Origin: Enterovibrio norvegicus FF-33
GTDB lineage: Bacteria; Pseudomonadota; Gammaproteobacteria; Enterobacterales; Vibrionaceae
Direction of reading: 5' to 3'
Assembly (NCBI RefSeq): GCF_000286835.2
Contig: NZ_AJYD02000038.1
Location: 1,950,888 to 2,014,887 of the forward strand
Length of the DNA: 64,000 nucleotides
The position numbers and the translations under genes were made by a program. The notes beneath the pieces are model-generated. The model searched no databases. It saw only the letters and a list, made by a program, of their open reading frames with translations, and had not been told where the DNA came from. Below are positions 27,691 to 36,681 of this stretch, one piece after another (positions within the stretch are counted from its first letter, which is position 1; each line of letters starts with the position of its first letter).

Positions 27691-28182
27691 ATGATTATTT
27701 TCACCACTAACTTCGGCGACATTGAAATCGAATTGGACTCAGACAAAGCACCAGTCTCGTCTAAGAACTTTTTGAAGTATTGCGAAGACGGCTTCTACGA
27801 CAACACCATCTTTCACCGAGTGATCAAAGGTTTCATGATCCAAGGCGGCGGATTCACGGCGAAAATGAAAGAGAAGCCAACCGACGCCCCTATTGTGAAT
27901 GAAGCGAACCGTGGATTGAAAAACCGTATTGGCACTATTGCAATGGCCCGCACGGATGCACCGCATTCAGCAACTGCACAATTTTTCATTAACTTAGAAG
28001 ACAATGGCTTTTTGGATTACACCGCGACCACTAATCAAGGCTGGGGCTATGCCGTATTTGGTAAAGTGACAGCAGGAATGGACGTGGTAAACAACATTGG
28101 TAACGCAATGACAACACGCGTTGCAGGGCACGATGATGTGCCGATGGATCCTATTGTTATTCAAAGCGTCACCATTAAGTAA
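27691..28182 (+). CDS. ppiB: Peptidyl-prolyl cis-trans isomerase B (cyclophilin)
   Basis: A 163-residue cytoplasmic cyclophilin. [15 protein letters not shown] carries the catalytic Arg and substrate-binding residues, followed by [20 protein letters not shown] and [14 protein letters not shown]. Length matches E. coli PpiB (164). No signal peptide, so it is not PpiA. It speeds proline isomerisation in folding proteins. Single-gene unit between two terminators. Confidence 0.95.
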   Translation: MIIFTTNFGDIEIELDSDKAPVSSKNFLKYCEDGFYDNTIFHRVIKGFMIQGGGFTAKMKEKPTDAPIVNEANRGLKNRIGTIAMARTDAPHSATAQFFINLEDNGFLDYTATTNQGWGYAVFGKVTAGMDVVNNIGNAMTTRVAGHDDVPMDPIVIQSVTIK

Positions 28183-28210
28183 TACGTTCTAAGCGGTTAT
28201 TTATATAAAC

Positions 28211-28238
28211 AAAAGGCAGGTTCAGAACCTGCCTTTTT
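28211..28238 (+). terminator. Terminator after ppiB
   Basis: A perfect 12-base stem AAAAGGCAGGTT/AACCTGCCTTTT with a three-base loop and six T, 29 bases after ppiB; the A-rich side would also serve the convergent SEDS gene. Confidence 0.92.
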
Positions 28239-28277
28239 TGATACTTGATTTTTTGTTTAGTCAGTATGAGCCTGCGA

Positions 28278-29387
28278 CTATTTCGAAAGGCTTCGCTGTG
28301 ACCACGTCGCTTCAACTTGCTGAACACCACAACACAACGCCATGATGATGCCGAAGCATGCGCCCTGAGTGATCATCGCCGTTCCCCCATAGCTAATGAA
28401 TGGCAATGGGCTTCCCATCACAGGCAGTATGCCGCTCACCATACCAAGGTTAATGAATGCGTAGAGAAAGAAACTCATCGCCAAAGCACCACTCACAAGA
28501 CGTGAAAATGCTGACGGGGATTGACTCGCCAACCACAAAGTTCGACCTGAAATAAATAAGTACAGAAGCACCACAACTGCACTGCCCATGTAACCCCACT
28601 CTTCCGCAAGTGTCGAAAAAATGAAATCAGTGTGGCTTTCGGGAATAAATCCGAGTTGCCCCTGCGTAGCGCCCATGAATCCTTTTCCATCAAAACCACC
28701 AGAACCAATCGCAATCAAAGACTGGATGATCTGATAGCCAGATCCGAGCGGATCGGATTCAGGGTTCAAAAACTGAGTAACACGCATTTTCTGGTAGTCT
28801 TTCATAAAGAAAAACCACATCACGGGCACTATCGCAGCCACGGTTGCCAATACACCGCCAATGATTTTCCAACTCATCCCCGCAAGGTACAGCACAAACA
28901 GCGCGTACATCACGGTGAATATTGCGCCGTCCAAATCAGGCTGGATCACAATCAATAACACAGGCAAGGCAGTGACTACGGCACACAATGCTATTTTCTT
29001 TAACCCTGGTCGCCCAGGATCTTTCACAATTAGCCATGCCATCATCATTGGCATGGCCACTTTGATCAACTCAGAAGGTTGAAAGCGAATGGGCCCCAAT
29101 GCTAACCAGCGTTTTGCGCCATTCACGGTATCACCAGCAATGATAACCCCGAACAAAAGCACAATCGCGATAACGAAAAGCTTAGGCGCGAAATCTTTAT
29201 AAATTCTTGCCGGAATAGTGGATAAACCCACTAGTGCCAAAATGGCCAACGCCGCGCGCGCTAAATGGCGTTCAAGGATTGGCAAGCTAAAGCCACTTGC
29301 ACTCCAAACACTTATCGATCCCAAAGCAATCAACGCACAAATCGCAACAAACAACGGATAATCAATCCGCAAGCGATAGATGTTCAC
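28278..29387 (-). CDS. rodA: RodA-type SEDS peptidoglycan glycosyltransferase
   Basis: A 369-residue polytopic protein (about ten helices) of the RodA/FtsW/SpoVE family. GAKRWLALGPIRFQPSEL and ESHTDFIFSTLAEEWG are SEDS hallmarks; the Asp of HTDFI is the catalytic residue for glycan polymerisation. I used the GTG at 29387 (MNIYRLRIDYPLF), which gives the usual RodA length; an upstream TTG would add 21 residues of poor quality. It is not next to a PBP2 gene (mrdA), whereas the main rodA in these bacteria normally is, so this may be a second copy. It follows dedA in the same direction. Confidence 0.9.
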   Translation of the reverse strand: MNIYRLRIDYPLFVAICALIALGSISVWSASGFSLPILERHLARAALAILALVGLSTIPARIYKDFAPKLFVIAIVLLFGVIIAGDTVNGAKRWLALGPIRFQPSELIKVAMPMMMAWLIVKDPGRPGLKKIALCAVVTALPVLLIVIQPDLDGAIFTVMYALFVLYLAGMSWKIIGGVLATVAAIVPVMWFFFMKDYQKMRVTQFLNPESDPLGSGYQIIQSLIAIGSGGFDGKGFMGATQGQLGFIPESHTDFIFSTLAEEWGYMGSAVVVLLYLFISGRTLWLASQSPSAFSRLVSGALAMSFFLYAFINLGMVSGILPVMGSPLPFISYGGTAMITQGACFGIIMALCCGVQQVEATWSQRSLSK

Positions 29388-29452
29388 AACATTCTCTATT
29401 TCACTCGGTAAAAAGGCGCGCAAGAATACCGCTAGCACGCAAAAATGCAACC

Positions 29453-30124
29453 TTATACGGTGGGATTAAGGTCTGCTCGAAGCGCTTTACGAATACGCCA
29501 TGTCACCGCAGTTAGCATTCCGATACACAAGGTAATGACAGGTGCAGCCATCAACCCCATGGTCACTAAACGGCTAATGGGCTCAGGAAGCGAAGGCAGC
29601 AAGTAACCCATACCCGCCAACAAGAACACCCACATACTGGCACTCAGCCACGCGAAACGATGAAATCTCGGCACTTCATCCACACGCATTCCCATCATCA
29701 TTGGCAAAACAGAACGCACACCCGGTACAAAGCGAGCAATAAACAGCGCAACCAAACCGTGGCGACATAAAAGCGCATCCACTGTACGCATTTGTTTTTC
29801 CGGTACCTTTGTTAACCAAGATTGCACCAGCGGAAATTTGTTAAGCCAGCGGCCTTGTAAGAACGCTAACCAACTTCCTATCGACGCGGCAATGATCAGC
29901 ATTGGAAAGGCAATAAAGGGATCCAATACACCTACAGCTGAAAGCGTACCAACAAGTACAACGATGCTGTCACAAGGCAGCGGTGCGGCGGGAAGAAAAC
30001 CGCTTTCTAGGCTGATTAGCATCGCCACAAGAATATAAATTAGGGTTGCACTACCAGGGGTTAGCAGTGCATTGAAATCTTGGTGCCAAATGGCGACCAA
30101 TACGTCTTGGATTGCTTCAAACAT
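29453..30124 (-). CDS. DedA-family membrane protein
   Basis: A 223-residue inner-membrane protein with the DedA/SNARE-associated core. The motif FIARFVPGVRSVLPMMMGM is the conserved F-x-R-F-x-P-G-x-R block; EsGFLPAAPLPCDSIVVLVG forms the first re-entrant half. Family members act as undecaprenyl-phosphate or lipid flippases and affect membrane potential. A GGAGAAACA ribosome site precedes the ATG. The next gene in the same direction is the SEDS protein, which makes peptidoglycan from lipid II; a link through undecaprenyl carrier recycling is a reasonable inference. Confidence 0.9.
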   Translation of the reverse strand: MFEAIQDVLVAIWHQDFNALLTPGSATLIYILVAMLISLESGFLPAAPLPCDSIVVLVGTLSAVGVLDPFIAFPMLIIAASIGSWLAFLQGRWLNKFPLVQSWLTKVPEKQMRTVDALLCRHGLVALFIARFVPGVRSVLPMMMGMRVDEVPRFHRFAWLSASMWVFLLAGMGYLLPSLPEPISRLVTMGLMAAPVITLCIGMLTAVTWRIRKALRADLNPTV

Positions 30125-30618
30125 TGTTTCTCCAAAATACCAAGGTGCAAGGAATGCGAGTTACGGGTTTCATTGGCTTTTTGTTGTCTATATTGATACT
30201 TCTTTGCGTGAATACAAAGAGTCAGGTGTGAATGTATCGTTCGACGAGAATGAATAAATCGATACTGCAAATTGGCACCTTGCCAGCCCGCGAGGCGATC
30301 ACTATCAATGAAAGAATATGTGCGAGGTAGCCCGAACAAAACATGCCCCAAAGCCAATAAGCTCGCTATCGAAGTGAGCAATATTGGCCAACATAGTGGG
30401 TCTTTTTGTTCAGGGTTTGAAGCAGAAAAAAGGACACGTGACGAAGCCATACGCCGAGCCAACATGTCAATTTTAACATCGGGTGCGGATTCTTGATTAA
30501 CAGCACTGTTTATCACATTCTTAGCGTGATTTAACCCAATCACACCAAGGGTGTAACCGCAAAATAACACCGTGAGCAATGCCATGATAAGCGGAAGCTT
30601 TTTGAGCAGTTTTTCCAC
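30061..30618 (-). CDS. Small membrane protein, C-terminal part doubtful (possible frameshift)
   Basis: An open frame of 185 codons starting at GTG 30618. Residues 1-110 look like a real protein with two membrane helices (about 8-30 and 77-97) and an acidic middle. After about residue 115 the translation becomes random-looking (His, Tyr and Gln rich) and runs 64 bases into dedA, over dedA's own ribosome site. I suspect the true gene ends near 30270 and that a frameshift or lost stop extends it. No good ribosome site is visible before the GTG. Function unknown. Confidence 0.35.
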   Translation of the reverse strand: MEKLLKKLPLIMALLTVLFCGYTLGVIGLNHAKNVINSAVNQESAPDVKIDMLARRMASSRVLFSASNPEQKDPLCWPILLTSIASLLALGHVLFGLPRTYSFIDSDRLAGWQGANLQYRFIHSRRTIHSHLTLCIHAKKYQYRQQKANETRNSHSLHLGILEKQCLKQSKTYWSPFGTKISMHC

Positions 30619-30953
30619 GCAAAAACCAAGAAAATGAAGATGGTAACTATTTACTTCTAAACCCGATAAAAGACAACATTTTTGTCATGGATATATCATG
30701 TAAAGTTGAGCAAACCCTCAGCTTTACATATTAGTGAAAGGCGCAACAAAAAAAGGCCGAAGCTTTTTTAATGAATGCGCTTGTTGAGCGTTCAATCTCG
30801 CCGAGAAACAGCAGCCCATAATCTAGCGGCACACGCTTTAATAATGTCATACTGTAAAGTCAAGCTGCCGTCAGCAAGAACCCTGCCGAACCCGCAGATC
30901 AGAACAACAACGTCGTGCCTAAACGCACCTTCACTCAAGGAAAGAGTAGAAAG
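30619..30953. other. Intergenic region, no gene seen
   Basis: A 335-base divergent gap. It holds a weak A-run/T-run hairpin (AAAAAAGGC-CGAA-GCTTTTTT, near 30750) and the ribosome site GGAAAGAG for the cupin gene. No supported ORF. Confidence 0.35.
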
Positions 30954-31283
30954 ATGGAAATGAATAATCTGCCATTTGGCACAACAGACTGGGAAACAAT
31001 CACGCCGACTGAACACACTGGCGAAACAGGTGTGGCTTACTGGCGCACTCAAAAATTCGGCGAGATAAGAGTGCGTATTGTGGAGTACTCAGCGGGTTAC
31101 CTCGCGGACCATTGGTGCTCAAAAGGACACATTCTATTTTGTCTGTCGGGTGAATTAACCACAGAGCTAGATGACGGCAGCATTCACGTATTGAAGCCCG
31201 GCATGAGCTATCACGTTGCGGATAACGCCGAAGCGCATCGCTCTTCCACTGAAATTGGCGCAAAGCTGTTTGTGGTTGATTGA
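30954..31283 (+). CDS. DHCW-type cupin-fold protein
   Basis: A 109-residue single-domain cupin. The strands around RVRIVEYSAGYLADHWCSKGHILFCLSGE and GMSYHVADNAEAHRS give the double-stranded beta helix. The family is named for its DHCW motif, here read as DHWC. Reaction unknown. The start at ATG 30954 (MEMNNLPFG) is backed by GGAAAGAG upstream; the longer frame has no ribosome site. Single gene. Confidence 0.8.
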   Translation: MEMNNLPFGTTDWETITPTEHTGETGVAYWRTQKFGEIRVRIVEYSAGYLADHWCSKGHILFCLSGELTTELDDGSIHVLKPGMSYHVADNAEAHRSSTEIGAKLFVVD

Positions 31284-31470
31284 TTTTGTAGGCAAGCGTT
31301 AGTCAACAGCGCCATTACTTAAGCAATCTTCGACTGATAAGGGATGACAAGAGCGTATGTTCTCCCTGCACCGATCAAACCTCCCATTGATTGCCGTAGA
31401 TTGGATAAAGGTGTACCTTCTCGCACTTATCAGAAAGGCCGTATTTGCAGTGATTTAACATAGAGGCGAA

Positions 31471-32130
31471 ATGCTTACTTTTAAAAATGATGCCGTAGAA
31501 TGGCTTTCAACGCTCGCGGACGGGAGCGTTGATCTTTTCATCACAGATCCACCCTATGAATCACTGGAAAAGCACAGGAAAATTGGAACAACGACAAGGC
31601 TGAAGGTAAGCAAGTCTTCAAGCAATCAGTGGTTTGATATATTCCCCAACGAACGTTTTGAAGCGCTTCTAAAAGAGATCTATCGCGTTCTAAGAAAGAA
31701 CTCTCATTTCTATTTATTCTGTGACCAAGAAACGATGTTTGCAATCAAACCGATTGCAGAAAAAGTAGGCTTTAAATTCTGGAAGCCGATCATTTGGGAT
31801 AAAGTCACGATTGGCATGGGTTACCACTATCGTGCTCGTCATGAATATATTCTGTTTTTCGAGAAGGGAAAAAGAAAACTCAACGACTTAGGCATGCCTG
31901 ATATTCTCGTTAGCAAAAGAGTCTACAACGGGTACCCCACTGAGAAGCCAGTTCCGCTGATCGAAATGCTCATCTCTCAGAGCAGCACAGAAGGTGAATT
32001 AGTTGTCGACCCGTTCTTCGGATCAGGTGCAACGTTAGTCGCCGCAAAAAATCTTGGGCGAAATTATATGGGGTGTGACCTGTCTGATTCTGCGCACGAA
32101 CATTTTCACAAAAGAGTGTCTGAAAACTAG
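31471..32130 (+). CDS. Orphan beta-class DNA methyltransferase
   Basis: A 219-residue amino-methyltransferase. The catalytic motif IV DPPY is at residues 26-29, and the AdoMet-binding motif I (VVDPFFGSGATLVAAKNLGRN) is near the C-terminus. This IV-before-I order defines beta-class N6-adenine or N4-cytosine enzymes such as CcrM and HinfI. No restriction endonuclease lies beside it, so it is solitary. Codon use looks slightly more AT-rich than its neighbours, and it sits between a cupin and rlmF, consistent with lateral acquisition. The target site cannot be read from the sequence. Confidence 0.87.
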   Translation: MLTFKNDAVEWLSTLADGSVDLFITDPPYESLEKHRKIGTTTRLKVSKSSSNQWFDIFPNERFEALLKEIYRVLRKNSHFYLFCDQETMFAIKPIAEKVGFKFWKPIIWDKVTIGMGYHYRARHEYILFFEKGKRKLNDLGMPDILVSKRVYNGYPTEKPVPLIEMLISQSSTEGELVVDPFFGSGATLVAAKNLGRNYMGCDLSDSAHEHFHKRVSEN

Positions 32131-32150
32131 CCATTCCGTCGTTATTTCTT

Positions 32151-32186
32151 ACCTCCTAGATTGCTTCAACACGGTCTCTAGGAGGT
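32151..32186. terminator. Inverted repeat between the methyltransferase and rlmF
   Basis: A perfect ten-base stem ACCTCCTAGA/TCTAGGAGGT with a 16-base loop between two convergent genes. Neither side has a T-run, so it may act as a transcript-end stabiliser or a Rho-type end rather than a classic terminator. Confidence 0.45.
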
Positions 32187-32211
32187 CATCACATTGATCA
32201 GAACGTTCGCC

Positions 32212-33249
32212 TTACGCTCCCCACCCACTGCACCACAAATCTCTCGCGTCTTTGTCCAAAAATGTCCACGCAACAACACGAGTGACCTTCTGGCCTTGTG
32301 CCATGTCGATGGTTTTCACTTCTTTGGCACCAACCGCTTTCAATGCCTGATAAATGGCGGGGAGATTTTCTTTCTTCGACACCATCGTCGTGAACCAAAG
32401 ACATTGATGCTTGAAGTCTGCGCTTTGAGTGATCATGCGATTGACAAACGCGGCTTCACCACCGGGACACCAAAGCTCTGCGTTTTGACCGCCAAAATTC
32501 AAAACAGGTTTGCCCTTCCCTTTAGTGAAGTCTTTCGCGTTTGTATGTGACATCGCGTGGAAAGGACGGTTTTCGGCGCCTTTCTTGCGCGCATTGGCTG
32601 CAAGGTTACGCACTTTACGCTCAGAACCTTTGGTCGCCTCTTCCATTGAGGTATGGAATGGCGGATTACACAGGGTGAAATCAAAACGTTCTTTGGCGTT
32701 AATCATGCCGGTGAAAATATTGTCGGGGTTGTTTTGCAAACGACACTCAATACCGCCTTTCAGCGTTGGGTTAGTGTCCACCAGCAGCTTGGCACTTTTA
32801 ACAGACACTGGATCAATGTCTGCACCCACAAATTGCCAGCCATACACCCGGTGACCGACCATGGGATACACACAGTTTGCCCCCATCCCGATATCTAACC
32901 CTTTAACCTTTTTACCCGTCGGAATATTGCCGTTATGGGTGTCAGCAAGAAGGTCTGCAATGTAATGCAGATAATCCGAACGTCCAGGAATAGGCGGGCA
33001 CAAGTAGCCTTTAGGTATGTCCCAAAAGCTAATTTGGTAGAAGTGATTCAACAGGGCTTTATTCAGGATTTTGACCGCGTCGGGATCAGAAAAATCCACC
33101 GACAATTCGCCAAAGGGATTCTTTTTCACAAAAGCGCTCAGCGCTGGCGTACTTTTTACCAACGCTGGGAAGTCATAGCGCGCACGATGCGGATTGCGCG
33201 GATGCAGGCCCTTTTTCAATTGTGGGGATGTCTTGCTCGGTTTTGCCAT
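32212..33249 (-). CDS. rlmF: 23S rRNA (adenine-1618-N6)-methyltransferase
   Basis: A 345-residue Rlm[21 protein letters not shown] is the characteristic N-terminus, [16 protein letters not shown] the AdoMet motif and [12 protein letters not shown] the NPPF catalytic motif. Length is slightly above E. coli YbiN/RlmF (308). It methylates A1618 of 23S rRNA. Single gene, convergent with the orphan methyltransferase. Confidence 0.95.
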   Translation of the reverse strand: MAKPSKTSPQLKKGLHPRNPHRARYDFPALVKSTPALSAFVKKNPFGELSVDFSDPDAVKILNKALLNHFYQISFWDIPKGYLCPPIPGRSDYLHYIADLLADTHNGNIPTGKKVKGLDIGMGANCVYPMVGHRVYGWQFVGADIDPVSVKSAKLLVDTNPTLKGGIECRLQNNPDNIFTGMINAKERFDFTLCNPPFHTSMEEATKGSERKVRNLAANARKKGAENRPFHAMSHTNAKDFTKGKGKPVLNFGGQNAELWCPGGEAAFVNRMITQSADFKHQCLWFTTMVSKKENLPAIYQALKAVGAKEVKTIDMAQGQKVTRVVAWTFLDKDARDLWCSGWGA

Positions 33250-33370
33250 GTTGAAGTCCAGTTGGTGCTGTCTGGGAATCGCAGGGCTGGCATTCTACGC
33301 GCTCAATGCCATCTCGGGTAGTCACATTTGAGCAATGCTTTCCGTGTCTCCACGATTTGCTTCCCTTTGT

Positions 33371-33760
33371 TCAAGATGACGGCACTTGAATACTGTGTTC
33401 TGTTGGTTGAGGCGTGATGGTAAGCACTTTCACACCATTTGGAGTATCAAACCGATGCCACACCATTTCTGGCACGACGATCAGCTCGCCTTCAGACAGA
33501 GATACTGGCCTTTCTTCCCCGTTTTCCAATAGAAATACCGTGGTTTGTCCTTCAATAATTTGTACTAACTCGTCACCAGGGTGACGCTCCCATTCACTCT
33601 TCCCGTCATAGTAAGCGATAAATACCCCTCCATCTCGATACGCCGACAAGGTATCAAATGCGTCAGTGCCTTCTCCACTCAACGAATGTTGTGGCGTCCT
33701 TCCGGCGAGAAAGGTGACCTTTTCAAAGGCATTTCTGATGTTGACTCGTGATCCCCTCAT
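33371..33760 (-). CDS. Cupin-domain protein
   Basis: A 129-residue cupin with the metal-binding-like block at about 50-100 (EWERHPGDELVQIIEG, then SEGELIVVPEMVWHRFDTP). The first motif has a His and Glu, and the second a His, consistent with a metal site. Reaction unknown. Its ATG overlaps the stop of the YkvA gene by four bases, so the two are co-translated. Confidence 0.8.
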   Translation of the reverse strand: MRGSRVNIRNAFEKVTFLAGRTPQHSLSGEGTDAFDTLSAYRDGGVFIAYYDGKSEWERHPGDELVQIIEGQTTVFLLENGEERPVSLSEGELIVVPEMVWHRFDTPNGVKVLTITPQPTEHSIQVPSS

Positions 33761-34131
33761 TTCTCGCTATCCTTTTCCGTACTTGTGCTCTGTTTGTTGA
33801 ACCAACTATCGAGTTTCTCGGTAGCTTTCTCACCATGCTCTGCTTTTACATGCATCACTACCGCAGCGGCAGCAGCCACCAGCACACCTAGGTCGTCCGA
33901 GAACCCTACCACAGGGGTCAGGTCAGGAATGGCATCAATGGGGCTAATAAAGTAACCCAATGCCGCGAACATGGTGGTTTTCGCCCACTTGGGTGTGTCG
34001 TCATCCGTGGCGGAATAGTAGAGCCTCAGCGCTTTTTCCAACACGTCATAACCGGCTTTTTGCGCGAAGTTGCGCGTTTTTGTCCAAAAGCTATCTTCTG
34101 AATACTCATCAAGATATTTGTTATCACTCAT
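33757..34131 (-). CDS. YkvA-family (DUF1232) protein
   Basis: A 124-residue protein. The DUF1232 core at about 55-95 (AALGYFISPIDAIPDLTPVVGFSDDLGVL) is a short hydrophobic hairpin typical of the family. The ATG at 34131 is preferred over the upstream one at 34164 because GGAAG precedes it. Function of YkvA proteins is not established. It forms an operon with the downstream cupin gene (ATGA overlap). Confidence 0.85.
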   Translation of the reverse strand: MSDNKYLDEYSEDSFWTKTRNFAQKAGYDVLEKALRLYYSATDDDTPKWAKTTMFAALGYFISPIDAIPDLTPVVGFSDDLGVLVAAAAAVVMHVKAEHGEKATEKLDSWFNKQSTSTEKDSEK

Positions 34132-34308
34132 TACAGCTTCCTTCTTACGCCCTAACAGCATCAAGATGCTTAGAACTATCGCAATTGTTCGACATTAGTG
34201 GGAAAGTTTCGGCGCATCCAGCACGAAGATGAGAACTTTTTCACAATCAGCAGTATTGAGAAATTGGCTTTGTGAATAGGCTGTTATAGTGTGCGGCTAA
34301 ATTTAATA

Positions 34309-34343
34309 GATACGCCCAAAAAATCTCAAGATGATTGGGTATA
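34309..34343. repeat. Diverged copy of the CTCAAGATG palindromic repeat
   Basis: The stretch TCTCAAGATGATTGGGTATA with a left arm ATACGCCCAA is an imperfect palindrome and resembles the tandem pair at 48746-48821. It lies 26 bases before the K+ channel start codon. Confidence 0.55.
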
Positions 34344-34368
34344 AGACACATGTTAAGGAAAACGGCTG

Positions 34369-35397
34369 ATGACAAAGTGGTACATGGTTCGCCGATGGAT
34401 CACCTCTCAATTTCAGCATCTGAGCGGTAAGCACGTCGCCGTTGCGGTACTGGCTTATGCCGCACTGAGTTGGGTGTTGCTTAAGGCAGCAGGAGAGCAA
34501 GAACTTACCACACCAATTGTTGATTTTGTTTACTATTTACTCGTGACCGCTTCGACGGTCGGTTACGGCGATATGTCTCCACAGACAGACGCAGGAAAAT
34601 GGGTTGCCGCCCTTTTTGTTATTCCCTGCGGTTTAGGTATTTTTGCGATAGGTGTTGGCCGTTTAGCGGGTATCGCCATTCAGTTTTGGCGTAAAGGATT
34701 AACAGGAAAAAGGAGCGTTGACGTGTCTGACCACATTTTAATTTTGGGCTGGAATGAAAGCCGTACCCTACACCTCATCGACATGTTGCTCCATGAAGAA
34801 AAAAACAAGCGCCCTATTGTGCTTTGTGTTCGAGTGGACATTGAAAACCCGCTGCCGAAAGACATCGATTTTGTTCGCACCACCAGCTTTACCGATGAAA
34901 CGGCCATGGCACGTGCGGGTGTTAAAGATGCTAGCTGTATCATCATTGATAACCCAGAAGATGACATTACGTTTGCGGCTGCCTTGTTCTGCGCAAGCAA
35001 GAATCCCGATGCACACATTCTCGCGTACTTCCAAGACGAGGTGTTAAGCAACCTGTTGAAAACACATTGTCCAAAAGCTGAATGCATTCCGTCGGTGTCT
35101 GTTGAGATGATGGCAAAATCCGCGCTCGATCCTGGCTCTTCTGAGCTTCATCATGAGCTACTGAATACCCGCAAAGGAATGACCCAATACGCAGTCAGCT
35201 ACCCCGCCGATGCAAAATACACGACGGTGAATGCATTGTTTCTGAGCATGAAAGAAAAACATGATGCCACGCTGATTGGCATTCGCCGAGATAGTAATGT
35301 GCAGCTTAATCCGCCACTGGATGCAGAAGTAATACCAAACGATTTGTTGTTTTACATTGCTGATGAGCGCGTGACAGATTTTAGCTGGGAGCACTAA
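34369..35397 (+). CDS. Potassium channel protein with RCK/TrkA-N domain
   Basis: A 342-residue two-helix K+ channel. Helices at about 22-42 and 78-100 flank a pore loop with the K+ selectivity filter TVGYGD. The cytoplasmic TrkA-N/RCK domain starts at about residue 118 (DHILILGWNESRTLHLIDML) and a small C-terminal domain follows. This is the Kch/MthK-like build. AAGGAAAACGG precedes the ATG. A strong terminator follows 63 bases after the stop. Single gene. Confidence 0.92.
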   Translation: MTKWYMVRRWITSQFQHLSGKHVAVAVLAYAALSWVLLKAAGEQELTTPIVDFVYYLLVTASTVGYGDMSPQTDAGKWVAALFVIPCGLGIFAIGVGRLAGIAIQFWRKGLTGKRSVDVSDHILILGWNESRTLHLIDMLLHEEKNKRPIVLCVRVDIENPLPKDIDFVRTTSFTDETAMARAGVKDASCIIIDNPEDDITFAAALFCASKNPDAHILAYFQDEVLSNLLKTHCPKAECIPSVSVEMMAKSALDPGSSELHHELLNTRKGMTQYAVSYPADAKYTTVNALFLSMKEKHDATLIGIRRDSNVQLNPPLDAEVIPNDLLFYIADERVTDFSWEH

Positions 35398-35460
35398 CGA
35401 GCAAAATGCCTTTTGCCTAGGTATGAAATGCCTATATAAAAAGCCAAATGCAACACATAG

Positions 35461-35489
35461 AGAAAGGGAGCTATCACAGCTCCCTTTCT
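35461..35489. terminator. Bidirectional terminator between K+ channel and GTPase genes
   Basis: A perfect 12-base stem AGAAAGGGAGCT/AGCTCCCTTTCT with a five-base loop, lying between convergent genes. Confidence 0.85.
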
Positions 35490-35517
35490 CTTGCTCATCA
35501 GAAAACAACAAAAGTGC

Positions 35518-36474
35518 TTAGTCCTGATGAAGCGTTCTACGCAAATTACGGCGAACTAAATAGCCAAGTTCCCTACCTTGCTTACCAAGATAAGCGCCAA
35601 GCAAGCCACCAAATCTCGCGCCATCTTTCGCGCCTTCGTAAACCAAATCAAACAGATTGTTTTCCATTTCTGTCAGATAATTATTACGATCATCACTTTC
35701 ATACCATGCCTGCGTTTGTGCGTTTAGCGGCGCATCAATCAAAGTAAGTTTTTTCTCAAGCGGGAGCTTAACGACCATCTGGTTCATGAGTTTCAGCAAA
35801 TTAAACGGACGAGCTGCTTCATCACGACGTGCGAATTCTGCTGCATAACAAACAGGGGCGATTTCCAGACCCGTTTCATCCAGCATGCAATGACGCAACA
35901 AGGTCGCTGTACTTTCAGGCCAGATTTCCACTTCCGTTGACGAGCTGTCGACAACATAGTCCCACTCGTAGCCATAACTGGCGGCATCAACTTTATTGAG
36001 CCCGACGACCAATCGGCTATCTAACTTATCGCCCAATGCAGGCACAAGCACTTCTGTTATCAAGCGATAACCACTGTTGAGGTTTCTTTCCGCCGCGTCC
36101 AACACCACAACAACCATATCGATAAGCGGATTACCGTCGCTGTCCCGCTCTGTCAACGTTGCTGCCAACTGCATGTCCAGCATAGCGTCTTGTTCAGGGT
36201 TGCCCGTGTGCCCAGGGTAATCCCAAACCACTAAATTGCCCATTTCATAGCGACCAGCATCCGACGAACTTGGCGCTAAAAGCGCGCCACCAAACAATGC
36301 CTTGATAGTAGATGTCTTGCCAACGCCTTGCGGCCCAGCAAACAGAATGTTCAGGGGTTGTGCTTCCAATTGATGCAAGCGAAGTTGAAGCGCTGCTTTT
36401 TTGAATTCATCCAACAAAGAAGAATGGCTGATATCCATTGCTAGTTGCCGAGAAAATGCGGTGCTATTTTGCAT
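35518..36474 (-). CDS. Uncharacterised GTPase (paralogue 1)
   Basis: A 318-residue P-loop protein. G1 is GPQGVGKT (47-54), the G3 region is WDYPGH (84-89) and G4 is NKVD (160-163), so a GTPase is likely. The C-terminus holds a glycine-zipper-like helix at about 282-306 (GAKDGARFGGLLGAYLG), which could insert in or oligomerise at a membrane. The start MQNSTAF at 36474 has GAGGG upstream. It is a paralogue of the next gene: same domain order, same C-terminal motif. Not recognised as Era, EngA or dynamin. Function unknown. Confidence 0.78.
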   Translation of the reverse strand: MQNSTAFSRQLAMDISHSSLLDEFKKAALQLRLHQLEAQPLNILFAGPQGVGKTSTIKALFGGALLAPSSSDAGRYEMGNLVVWDYPGHTGNPEQDAMLDMQLAATLTERDSDGNPLIDMVVVVLDAAERNLNSGYRLITEVLVPALGDKLDSRLVVGLNKVDAASYGYEWDYVVDSSSTEVEIWPESTATLLRHCMLDETGLEIAPVCYAAEFARRDEAARPFNLLKLMNQMVVKLPLEKKLTLIDAPLNAQTQAWYESDDRNNYLTEMENNLFDLVYEGAKDGARFGGLLGAYLGKQGRELGYLVRRNLRRTLHQD

Positions 36475-36681
36475 GGGGTTGCCCTCAATGAGTACTACGT
36501 AACCAAATGCAACTATAAGCAAAGCAACAGAGTGAATCTGTCTCGCTCTTGATAGTCTTTAACAATTTGTTTACTTACGGGTTGTCGTGCGGAATAGAGC
36601 TGAGGGATAATCGAAAGGAGGATCGCCCTAATAACGAGCCCTCCAGCGTATTTTTCGAAAATAAATGGATGAGAGAAGATG

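Noticed and set aside
31284..31470. Prophage or restriction-modification island around the orphan methyltransferase
   Set aside because: No integrase, nuclease, repeats or tRNA target site flank it; neighbours are ordinary chromosomal genes.
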